From: Rhexocercosporidium sp. MPI-PUGE-AT-0058
Taxonomy: Eukaryota > Ascomycota > Leotiomycetes > Helotiales
DNA length: 64,000 bases
Assembly: GCA_020746875.1 (NCBI GenBank)
Contig: JAGTJL010000014.1
Coordinates: 1,736,001-1,800,000 of the forward strand
Reading direction: 5' to 3'
Positions within the stretch are counted from its first letter, which is position 1, and the number at the start of each line of letters is the position of its first letter. The notes under the pieces are model-generated. The model was not told the origin of the DNA, ran no database searches, and was given only the letters and a program-made list of their open reading frames with translations. The position numbers were made by a program, and so were the translations under genes. This document shows positions 9,701 to 19,200 of the stretch, one piece after another.

Positions 9701-11247
9701 CGAGAAGGAGCACCTGGATCTCTATTAGTGCTTGGGAGCGCCAATGTTGATGAATGTCTTAGAGGCTATCTAACGTATATATCGCTCTGATGCTTTCTAT
9801 CACAGTGGCCCCGATACTAACAAAATCTCACAGAAAATACGACTGCTCTTCGGCCGAGTAAGTGACTCCCAAAGCAATTTCTATAGCCCCTCTAACTATT
9901 ATCAGCATTAATCCCATTGGTGGAATATCAAAAACAGATCTGAAGAGCTGTAAGTTGCGAAGCTCTATTGCTGAGTCTAAGTCCTCCTGACTTCTGAAGC
10001 GCTTCTTGAATTATACGGAAAATATTGCTAAAAATCTATTCTTTAGTCATTCATTGGGCTTCTCTGAAGGAGAACTTTGGGCTTGACCTCCAAGGCTTTC
10101 TGTCTGCGCCTCCAACGGCAGAGCTAGAGCCATTGACAGATTCCTATGTCCAATCAGACGAGGCCAGTAAAACCCTTTCCTTCCTCAGTGTAGTCTTGAG
10201 CATTTGCTCCCAATGTGTCATTGAGCGTCACTCTTGAAATACCACTAAACAAGGCATACTGACTCAAATATATTTATGCAGGCTGACATGGGAATGTAAG
10301 TACATATTTCCGAGTAAAACTTGCCTTGCCGAGCTTAGTCTTAAGCATTTGCTCCCGAAATTTCCCTAAACATCACTCTTGAAACGAGCTCTAAAGAAGG
10401 CATACTAACTCAAGTATCTGTATCAGGACATATGATGAGCTCAGTGTTTTTGGTCGATTGAGAAAAATAAAGTCAGTAAATGCTTCGAGCTCCAAATACG
10501 GCTGCTGACAACTACTAGCAAATTGGGCCCTTATGGGATGTTTGAGAAGCTGGTGCATCTTTGGGCTCATAAGCTGTCACCGCAACAAATCTACGAGAAA
10601 GTTCGATTCTTTAGGTTCGTGTCTCCCCCCCTTCAAAAATTTTAAGATCTAGGATCAGGATTAATCTCTTTCTATTAATCCTGGTCTTGATCCTGAGATA
10701 TTGTGTTTTTAATATACTAAAGTCTTCTTATAGCTGGAACTATGGGATTAATCGCCACAAGCAAACGACTATTACGTGAGTGACTAATTACTACTGAATC
10801 ATATACTTTGAGATCGATTCTCCCCTTTTACAAGAAAGCTGACGATGAAATTTAATATATAGTCCAGCGTACCACATGGAGGCGTATGTACGTATAAATC
10901 CTCACCTGAATTTCATAAAGACTTGGATTCCAGATCGCAAGACCTTTCTTAGGATTAGCGCTTGAGATTTAAAATCCTTGATCTTGAATTTTGCTGAAAC
11001 TAACTATGATAAAGGGCGTGGATGATAACCGCTTTGATATGAGTAAGTCCAACGATTTTAGTTCTTATAGCTGGCTTGAGGCGAATTTCTTGCCCGAAGA
11101 ATATGCCGAGTGTTGAGTGTGCGCTTGCTGATATCTCTTACAGGACCTTTCCTATATCCTAGCTTCCAATGGGCCTACACAAAAATCGAGAGGAGCATCA
11201 AGCAGATGGGCGAAGGAGGTACCCGGGTCCCTGCTAGTGGTACTTAA
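6715..11247 (+). CDS. QNS1: Glutamine-dependent NAD+ synthetase with 24 introns
   Basis: Final enzyme of NAD+ synthesis: amidates deamido-NAD+ using glutamine and ATP. I traced 25 exons (starting 6715, 6994, 7112, 7198, 7375, 7487, 7916, 8103, 8317, 8481, 8612, 8859, 8997, 9518, 9641, 9834, 9906, 10047, 10282, 10427, 10519, 10734, 10863, 11015, 11144) that join to 2,148 bases, 715 residues, matching the usual ~700-715 for the family. The N-terminal nitrilase/glutaminase domain has the Glu of RVGPELEI, the Lys region of MPVKHK and the nucleophile Cys in [12 protein letters not shown]; the C-terminal synthetase has the ATP-binding [42 protein letters not shown] and [12 protein letters not shown] and QSDEADMGMTY blocks. 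No stop or frameshift. Odd: introns are far more numerous than expected for a housekeeping gene, and 11 fall into look-alike families (separate entries); exons of 9 and 14 bases; one GC-AG intron. Confidence 0.95.
7003..7111 (+). repeat. Introner-like intron, family B, copy 1 (intron 2)
   Basis: 109-base intron. Family B blocks: TTTTTTAAGGAAACCTTTCC, CCCGAGCCTAATCTT, and a 3' block CAAAGAAGGCATGCTGACTC followed by AAATATCT. The CTGAC of the 3' block is the likely branch site. It follows the 9-base exon 2. Confidence 0.78.
7781..7915 (+). repeat. Introner-like intron, family A, copy 1 (intron 6)
   Basis: 135-base intron. Shares with the other A copies the blocks AAGATCTGG, a TTAATC...GATCCTGAT centre and a 3' end of the form TATGTTTTGCCATACTAAAG. 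The two halves of the centre are partly complementary (GATTAAAT against ATTAATC; GGGAT against ATCCC), so a hairpin is likely. Confidence 0.75.
7960..8102 (+). repeat. Introner-like intron, family B, copy 2 (intron 7)
   Basis: 143-base intron, the longest B copy. Blocks TTTTTTAAGCGGAATTTTCC, CCCCAGCCTAGTCCTGAGTA, and CAAAGAAGGTATACTGACTT then GAATATCTG. The extra length is in the middle (8020-8060). Confidence 0.78.
8217..8316 (+). repeat. Introner-like intron, family C, copy 1 (intron 8)
   Basis: 100-base intron whose 3' half (CTCTCC, AACATTCTT, GGCAATTGCTGACTCC, GTTA) aligns block for block with intron 14. No resemblance to families A or B. Confidence 0.6.
8369..8480 (+). repeat. Introner-like intron, family A, copy 2 (intron 9)
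   Basis: 112-base intron with a perfect 11-base inverted repeat: AAGATCTGGGA and TCCCAGATCTT face each other around a ~20-base loop. Ends with AGATATTGTGTTTTTAGTA and TACTAAAG as in copy 4. Confidence 0.8.
8889..8996 (+). repeat. Introner-like intron, family A, copy 3 (intron 12)
   Basis: 108-base intron containing AAGATCTGGGATCAGGAT, then CCTGATCCTGAGA and a CATACTAAAC branch-like end. GATCAGG and CCTGATC form an inverted repeat, the same design as the other A copies. Confidence 0.78.
9392..9517 (+). repeat. Introner-like intron, family B, copy 3 (intron 13)
   Basis: 126-base intron. Blocks TTTCTAAGCGGACTTGCTTT, CCCCAGCTCAGTCTTGGGTA and TAAAGAAGTCCTATTAACTC then AAATATTTG. Same order and spacing as other B copies. 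Confidence 0.78.
9562..9640 (+). repeat. Introner-like intron, family C, copy 2 (intron 14)
   Basis: 79-base intron with CTCTCC, AACACTCTTGATATAGCAAA and TGTTGACTCCTCTGTTA matching intron 8 in order and spacing. Confidence 0.6.
10163..10281 (+). repeat. Introner-like intron, family B, copy 4, GC-AG (intron 18)
   Basis: 119-base intron with blocks CCTCAGTGTAGTCTTGAGCA, TTTGCTCC and ACAAGGCATACTGACTCAAA. The donor reads GCCAGTA where copy 1 reads GTCAGTA; only this position keeps the frame (GAG then GCTGAC), so it is a GC-AG intron. Confidence 0.75.
10296..10426 (+). repeat. Introner-like intron, family B, copy 5 (intron 19)
   Basis: 131-base intron starting only 14 bases after copy 4. Blocks TGCCGAGCTTAGTCTTAAGC, ATTTGCTCCCGAAATTTCCC and TAAAGAAGGCATACTAACTC then AAGTATCTG. 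Copies 4 and 5 are the closest pair and flank a 14-base exon. Confidence 0.8.
10615..10733 (+). repeat. Introner-like intron, family A, copy 4 (intron 21)
   Basis: 119-base intron with AAGATCTAGGATCAGGAT, then ATTAATCCTGGTCTTGATCC, GAGATATTGTGTTTTTAATA and TACTAAAG. GGATTAAT and ATTAATCC are a perfect inverted repeat. Closest in sequence to copies 2 and 3. Confidence 0.8.
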
Positions 11248-12429
11248 AGCAAGGAAAATTGACTGAAGAGGGGGCTTAACGCTGTCTCCTGAGGCAACAC
11301 ACCACTGGAAAGGATATGTTGAAGCTCATTTGCTAGGACAATTTGATTAGATTGGGATGTCTCTTCCTTTTTGTGGTGCATATGTAATTAAAGTGCTGCT
11401 ATCCATTTGTTCTTTCTTTACCCCCTGATTACTGTACTCCAAGTCGTCAACCCAGTGAGAGGAAGGAACGGAATCACCCCCAGGTTACCTCAACCCGACT
11501 TTGAACAGTGTAGGGCAATAGGAAGCGTACCTTCCCGCGTATTGATAGCCAAATATTTGGCGTTGTGAATATTTGGGGCGCATCTACTGAAGGTCTTGTA
11601 GAGCTCGCGTATAGCTTAACTCACTTGATTTTGTTCGTGATGACCATCACATAAGTGGACAAGAAGATCATCATGACAGTGATCTTGAGCTTGAACCCAC
11701 ACACTCCCGCTCCTTGTTTTCCTCCACAGAACTGGGCCTAGCAATCAAACGATCAAATCCAAGCCGCTGCGAAACCGAAAGGAACATTTTCGCAGCTACT
11801 GGATCCAATACGAAGAAGTCTGGTTCATTCTGGAAGAGAGACTTGCAAGAGAAGGAAAATTTTGATATCAGATCAACTCCACTCCCCCTCCCACGGACAA
11901 TCTAACTATCCCTAAGAAGTCCCCGGCCATCATGTTTATATTTACGAGAAGGGGATCAGAGCGATGCGCATGACGTTTAGATGCATACTAAATATGCTGC
12001 GGTGAAGCGTATGCATCCGTACAAAGGTACAGTATGGCCGGTTTCCCTTTTGCCACTCCTCTATCTACATGGTTTTCCGTGGAGCATGGACTATGAGTCA
12101 GCCGGCGACTCTTAATTTCGGTACCATATGCATGACGCTATTGCTCTCACTGATTTTATATCTACTGTTCACTTCCACACTGCGTTGGATATCGTCATTA
12201 TCTGTATCTCCATTTTGATCTCCAAGCCAACACAACAGTTGTACCTCAAAGAAGATCTCTCAATTTCTAAGACGATCAGCAATGTCGAAGGTTCGCAAAG
12301 AGCTGGTAACTTACAATGGAATCATCGGCTTCTATGTTTGGGTCTTCACCCGTAGCCATCCGCGACGCAGATAACTCTGCGTCCTGTAGCTTGCTTCGTT
12401 GTGTATTTTGTATTTGCTGTTCAATTGCA
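11248..12429. other. Intergenic, nothing recognised
   Basis: About 1.2 kb between the convergent ends of the NAD+ synthetase and SNF2 helicase genes. I found no coding resemblance on either strand, no tRNA and no obvious repeat. The open reading frame of 12128-12355 has no recognisable domain. The SNF2 gene could extend a little into 12300-12430 if an extra 3' intron exists. Confidence 0.4.
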
Positions 12430-15400
12430 TTAGCTTTGATTTTCTTCAATGGGAGAGTATGCCTTGGGACACACCTCTTCGATTGAATCTTTTACAATAT
12501 AGCGGTGTATATAAATATCCTTGAGCTGATCTAGTCGATCTATCCGGGCTGCAGCTTGCGCCTCAACCATCGGGTTCCAGTGCGGTTCCAGAAGATGTAC
12601 GTGAGTTGCAGCTTGAAGGTTCAGTCTCACAAAGGTCAGCCGAGATAGCAAAGTAGCATAAGATGTAAAATACCCGACAGACCCAGCTCCATAGGAGAGG
12701 AGTAAGATCCTGATTTCTGGGACAGTGTTGAACTGGTGGATGACTGTGCGTCGCTGCTCGACAGAGAGGCTTCCGTCGATGCGGGCGTAAAGCTGCCCAT
12801 TATATGATAGAGCTTTTCCTAAGCAATCCATGGTTCGATTCCAGTGAGAGAATATGAGACTGAAACCTAAGTTAGTTCTAGAATACATATCGGGCGGAGA
12901 AGTACCTCTTAATTGGATCTATTCTATATGATGGTGAAGCCTGCTCAAGGTTCTGTAGATGCGCGACGACTTTCTCTATTTTGGACGAACTAATAGCAGA
13001 GGTTACAGCCATTTCAGTATTACGATCCACCAGTGTACTGTTCAGTCGGCCGCCACTCCATCGTTGGCTATCGTCAAGATTTGACATGACGGGTTCTTGG
13101 CAAACTGAACAACATTTAGGCCTGCAGTTCAAAGAAGTGTTTTCAGAACCGTTCTCGTCTATTGCACACTCGTAGCACACATTGTGACCACAGGCACCGT
13201 GAAATGTTTGCTGGGGGTCATTTTGAGTGTCGACAGGCTGTCCACATTTGTCACAAACGTTGTGCTCGCTGGCGTGTTGAATGTCTGGGGTATCATCGAT
13301 GATGGCTCCGCCGTGACTGCAGATTTGTCTGAGGGTACTTATGGCTCGGAGAAGTATTTCGCCTTGAGAATTCCCCGTTGCAGAGCCCATTGCCTTCTTC
13401 GCGTTTGCTCGGGTGGTACTATAGCAAAGTCTTTCTCTCGCATTCAAGATTACCTGCTCGATTGCTTCAATCTTTCGTCGAGTGCCAAATGAATCCTTGG
13501 TTCTTCTCAGCGATATTGTTTGCAGTGCCAAACGAAGATTCTCCAAGCCTTCTGGATCCTTTCTGCTCAATGGTTCTAGGATGTATTTCCGAGCGTTGGC
13601 GTGATTTTCGAGGGGGATGAATCCGAGGAATTGTGTGAGAGAGAAGAGATCACTCAGTTTGTTTTGTACTGGTGTTCCTGTAAGGCACCATTTTCGTTCT
13701 GCGCGCAGCTTTGCGAGTTCTTGAAAGTTTCTTGTAGATCGGTTTCTGATTTGATGCGCTGCAAAGAGCAATTAGTAGATGAAGTAATAAGCAGAGGCAT
13801 TCTTGGAATTGGTACCTTCATCCAAAACAATCCGTAACCATGAAATTTCAGCAAGTATGCCGTTTTGGGAAGTATCGGAGGCTGCAGTTTCGTATGTTGT
13901 AAGTACGATATCAAATTCAACGAGCCTGTCACGAGAGATTCTTCGCCCGTTCCCATGGTATATATGAAGTTTGAGCACGCCTGGCCGCGTGTGCCTGATT
14001 TGCGATTAGCGTGGTACTGGTAGAAATAGTTAAGTGGTTACTTGTTGACTTGTTGTCTCCAACCTTGAATCGCTGCATCGATTGATCAGAATGAGAACGT
14101 TGCAGGGATTTGGATCATATGCATACTCGATTTCGGGGCAATGATCAAGGTTGCGGATGACCATATATCCTTTTGCTCAGATGCCAGATACCCATTCTCA
14201 TCGTTGTGTGATCTTTGACAGGGCAAGGTGTAGATTATAAGGGCAAGTAGTGAGAGTGATTTCCCCATGCCCATCTCATCTGCTAGGATCCCTCCAAGGC
14301 ACTCAGCAGGCTCTGAAATCTTTGTGGAGTGCGTAATCTCATTTCGGAACCTACAATTACTCAGAAGTGCTTTTCGAACTTGAATCATCATCAATATAAC
14401 GAATGCACTTACACTTGTCTCCCATTCCTGTTCACAGATCTCCATAGTGTGAGCCGATCAGTCTCCACCAAACCCTCGCGAGAAATCATAAACTTCAAGG
14501 CCACTAATTGATGGCTATGTAGGAACTGCATGTTAGCAAAGTAATGATTGAAAATTCCATAAGTTAAAAAACCGGGAGAAGGCGAATATGGGTTACATCA
14601 AGTAGGGAACAATCACTAACTGCTTGAGGGTGGACGTAATTCTTGCATCCTGTTCAGCCTGAAAAGATAATTGAGGGACAGCTGAGTCGTTCAGGATTGC
14701 TTGAATCTTGTCTGTAAAATCTATTTGATTCTCATATGATGGCTCTAGCAGGTAGCTAGAATCTGTATCATCCTCTTCTCCATCCCATGAGAAGACGTGT
14801 GGGTTTTTGTAGGACACTGGAATTTGACGGCCAATGGGCTCTTGCAGAAAGAGATTGGATTCCGACAAAAGAGACCCAACCTGCCCCAAAGAGTTCCTCG
14901 GCCCAAAGACGAGTATTTCGAGTGGTATTCCAAGTGCCCCATGTTTGTTCTGGGCCTGCTTGATCCCTTGGCATGTGTATATGTCGAATCGCACGGATGA
15001 TATAGCCTTTTTGAGGACGATCATACCATTCGCAGTATCGCTGTCCATGACCCCCAATTCTTGTATTGCCGAATCCAGAATAGTTATGCCGTTGGCTCTG
15101 AACCGAGGTTTTAAGATGGGTGCTCTTATTTTTGGACCTGAAGTCTTGGAAATTGGAAAGGATTTCCACGCAGAGAGAAGCCCGTTGACAAGCTATTCTC
15201 AACATAAGCATCTGCTACGACTAAGAAGGAATTTTGTGTGCCTACCATACCAAAGCATACCTCTACTCCGTCACCCTCATTCCATTTTTCTGCTGTTTCA
15301 GTATTTGAAGAAGCGGTCAAAGGTGTCCAGGGGGTTTCTGTCGGACTGGGGACCTCTCGTAAATCTCCAGAGCTTGGAGAAGAGATACAAGGCACCAGAG

Positions 15401-15596
15401 AGGGGGCTTCCATACTCATAATCTCATCGCAGAAGGAATCGTGATTGATGTGCCCGCTGATGCTTGTTGTCGTCAGGGGCGAGGCAGTCGATAGGTCAGC
15501 CTCTGAGATGGCGATGAGCCTCCTCTTTTCAACAACACCGGGAGTACGAGTGAAGGTACCTTCATCATGAGGATGAGGTCTCTTAGGGCCAGACAT
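12430..15596 (-). CDS. SNF2-family helicase with internal RING, Rad5/HLTF-like
   Basis: ATP-driven DNA translocase. Nine exons (15596-15246, 15192-14621, 14514-14413, 14350-14127, 14063-14042, 13994-13816, 13758-12906, 12859-12674, 12625-12430) join to 2,685 bases, 894 residues, with no break. Motif I is GGILADEMGMGKS, motif Ia LIIAPKS, motif II VLDEAHQIRN (split by an intron inside Ala), motif III CLTGTPVQN; the C-terminal lobe has SLIFSHWNRTMDCLG, ARIDGSLSVEQR, GSVGLNLQAA, HLLEPHWNP and AARIDRLDQ. Between the lobes is a RING-like cluster (CDKCGQ, GACGHNVCYEC, CRPKCCSVCQ), as in Rad5/HLTF proteins that act as ubiquitin ligases in DNA damage tolerance. The N-terminus is low in complexity. The C-terminus ends shortly after VKDSIEE, slightly shorter than usual. 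I start at 15596; an upstream in-frame ATG at 15800 is possible. Confidence 0.9.
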
Positions 15597-16267
15597 CGTG
15601 TTTGGCCATGCATTGCAATATTTGCCATTGTACGAGAGAAAGTTCGAGGTTACGATACAAAGAATTGTCGGTGGGTCGCTCACTTGTCGTTCTGATGTGG
15701 AGACTGCAGGCGTTCTGCGAGGCAGGCATGCAGGCGCAAGGCAGATTCCAGCCTGAGCTGAGACTGGGAGCTCTGCATCACCATCTGTTGTGCATAACAA
15801 TTGCTCGCGGTGTTTTCTCTACAACTGGATTAGAACAGTCGTCACAATAAAGTGAGCTCTTTCATACCACTCTCATCAACTTTTGTAGTTTTCTGAGAGT
15901 TGTATTTACAATTAGACATCGACATCAAAACAGCAACATGATTATTATTCTTAAATCAATGAATTCCGTGTTAGAATACCAATTTCATACTGATCATAGG
16001 TGGTGGCAGCGGTGGCGGTGGCTGTGTCGTCTGTGCGGTTCTGTACCTGGGCAAACCGTGTGCAGTCACACCTGAAAGACGCCGTCCGCAGCACTTCAAG
16101 TGAACAGCAATCAAGCCTCGCAATAATTAAACCACACTTCATCAATTCAACTCTGCCTCCGAACAGCTCTCAGTCTCGATTCAGGTCTTTTGGAGAAAGT
16201 CCTAACACAGGATAGCACAACAGAATATATCTCTCGCTACCGAAAATTGTACCCACAGATCCATCCA
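15597..16267. other. Divergent intergenic region
   Basis: Separates the SNF2 helicase (minus) and the NACHT-ankyrin gene (plus), so it should hold both promoters. Upstream in-frame ATGs at 15800 (SNF2) and 16190 (NACHT) could shorten it. It contains a GGTGGCAGCGGTGGCGGTGG-type GC-rich run at about 16000. No other feature seen. Confidence 0.4.
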
Positions 16268-19200
16268 ATGGCTTTGTCTGGACCGGGCCCTTTTGAGAAA
16301 ATCCTCGCCAACTTCAAAAAACGGCTTTCACCGGAAGACATTGAACTGTTCCAGTTTACCACTTTGGACGACTTGAAGGCTTCAATCAAAAGGATACAAA
16401 CGGAACAAGCGGCAAGGAAAGGCCTTCGAAATCTGAACAAGATCAAGCCTTTCCTGAACGGCGTAAAACAATATGCTGGAGTTCTCGAGGTGTTTGTACA
16501 AGCTAAACCAGAGATCCTCGCTTTCATATGGGTCAGTCACCATGAGAGATTCCGACAATATTCCTATCTGACAATCAGAAACAGGGACCAATCAAATTAT
16601 GCCTCCAGGTAAGAGATTCTACAAGATAGAGTTCCGTCGTGCTGAGCCGGATCTGCATTAGATTGCCTCGAAGCTTGATGAGGCCTTCGACGCCTTGCTG
16701 GACGCATATGAGAAGATAGGAAATTGTCTGCCGATACTCTCGACAGTCGATGCATTGTTCAGCAGCCATCCTCATCTGAAGGAAATCTTGGCGAACATAC
16801 TCGAGGATATCTTGGACTTTCACAAGCGTGCGATTGTGTTCTTCAAACAAAGAAGTACGATGAGAATCTTGCTTCAATTACCAATCTTCTGCTAATATTG
16901 TCACCCGCCTCAGTATGGAAACTAACGTTCAAGTTAACCTGCCACACCTTCAGTGACATGTTTGGGGATATTTTGAAGAAACTGGACCGATCTCAAGACT
17001 TGATGCTTCAATCAGCAAGTATCGCACATTTCCAAGAATCGCAGGATGCTCGGACCCTCTTCACTCAACAAATGAAAGTCTTATTAGAGGCAGAACGAGA
17101 TGGGCGGAAAAAAGCTGTTATTGATTGGCTCTCGAGTAACTCGAGCTCTGCAATTCAGCACCAAGAACTTAAGGAGATGCGAAATATGTTACCGCAGACG
17201 ACTCGGTGGATATTCTCGCAGCCACAGATGTTGAGCTGGCTCAAACGCACCGAATACACGCCGTGTACATTTTGGCTGTGCGGAATTCCAGGAGCTGGTC
17301 TGTTATTCAATCATTGATCTTTCTCTGTCCTCCGAGTAGTTTTGAGCTAATTCATAAATGTGAAGGCAAGACGGTTATTTTCAGTTCCGTAGTTGATGAG
17401 ATCAGTGCGACTCTCCCCCAAACTCAGGCTATATACTTCTACTGCAAGAACAACGACCCTCTTCGATCACACTTCAGCGACATTATTAAGAGTCTTATTT
17501 CACAAATCCTTCACCTGAATCCGAATTGCTTGGATTTCATTTACGAAGCCATGCTCTCATACAGTGACCGGCGGGCCACAGATTCTTCGAAACTTCTTCA
17601 GATACTCGAGGAAATGTTATCAAATCATGATTCCTTGTACATCGGAATTGACGGCCTCGATGAATGCTCCGAAAAAGAACGTAAGCTTCTTTCAGGCCTT
17701 ATCACCGTCGTGTCAAGGGCGAACGATGCCCAGGGAAATATTCAACTATTCGTCACGAGTCGGCAAGAGAAGGACCTTGAGAGATCCTTGAAATCGGCAG
17801 TCAAATTCAACATCCAGGAGAAGAATCTTGAAGCTGATATCACAGCATATGTCACTTGCAAAACAACCCAGTTGTGCCAGATGTTTCCTTTCACCCAGGA
17901 ACGGGAGCAACTGATCAAGAAGGAGATCTGTACACGGCCCAAAGGCGAGCACTTTCTCGAGCTTGGTTGAAACATCACGCTGATTGGAGACGAACAACAG
18001 ATATGTTCCTTCTAGCTCGCCTCATTATGGATAACCTTCTATCTCAAGATAGTCTGGAAGACCTGAATGAAGAGCTAAAATTTGAGGTGCTCCCTCACGG
18101 TATCGATGAAGCGTATGTCGCCTCTCCATTCCGGGACTCGAAACTTGATACTGAGCACAAGTTACAGATACGGTCGTATGCTCATCAGAATAGGAAAATC
18201 CTGTTCCAGCAATCCCAACCAATCAGAAAAGCGTCGGCAGAGAGCAAAGCTCGTCCTCACTCTCATCACCACATCACACCGGGCGTTGTATGAACACGAG
18301 ATTCAAGGCGCTCTTTCCATCAACCCCGAAGAAAAGAATGTCGATTTCGAGAATAGGCATATACGATTCCCACTTGATGACCTCTGTGGGCCAATAATCA
18401 AAGTTCGTCAGAATGGAATTGTTGATCTGATACATCCAACAGCGAAGGAGTAAGCCACTAGTTCTCCTCTATTGACACGAAGTTAACCAGCATAGCTATC
18501 TTTGGCAATATCACAGTGATCATTACATTCAAGCTTCTAATGCTGAAGTGTCCATAGCAACTCTCTGTACCTCGTATCTTACATTCGATTGCTTCAATCC
18601 AGAACTGGCGGAGGACTTGTTTGGTGCAAGAGTCAAGAGTGGTGACTTTGCTTTTCAAGAGTATGCGGCATGCAATTGGTTCAAGCATGCGAAATCTATC
18701 TTCAACAATGCCGATGTTGAAAACCCAGTTCCAGAACCCCTGCAGACAGCAATCCTGATCCTACAAAAACGTCACAAGCTCCAACCAGCGTCCTCGTCAC
18801 AATTCCAATCAGGTCAACTTCGCAAAGCAGATATTGGTCAATTATTGAGTGAGGTCGAGCAGCTTTATGCTCAGACGGGTGCGTTGTCAGCAGATGGCTC
18901 AGGAACACGTAAGATTCCGATTTCCTGATGAACATGCTCTAATTAACTTTGGAACAGAGGAACGAATCCCATACTTGTTACCGCAAATCTACCACTGCCG
19001 GTCCGTGATTGAAGACTGGGCAATCAAAGGTACGGAGCAAGAGAAACTTGACAAGTTCTACGGGAAAACACCATTTCGATGCCCAGTGCTACTGTGCCCT
19101 TACTTTACAACTGGGTTCAGGAATCACAAAGAACGGGAGAAGCATTGCGATTATCACCAGAGATCTGTCATGTGCCCCCATGATGCTTGTGATTATTCTG

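Noticed and set aside
15057..15250. Frame break in the N-terminal part of the SNF2 gene
   Set aside because: A 53-base intron (15193-15245) joins the frames and leaves 895 codons in total.
18880..18960. Separate genes for the NACHT and ankyrin parts
   Set aside because: A 49-base intron (18909-18957) with a CTAATTAAC branch region links them in frame; the total is 1,529 codons.
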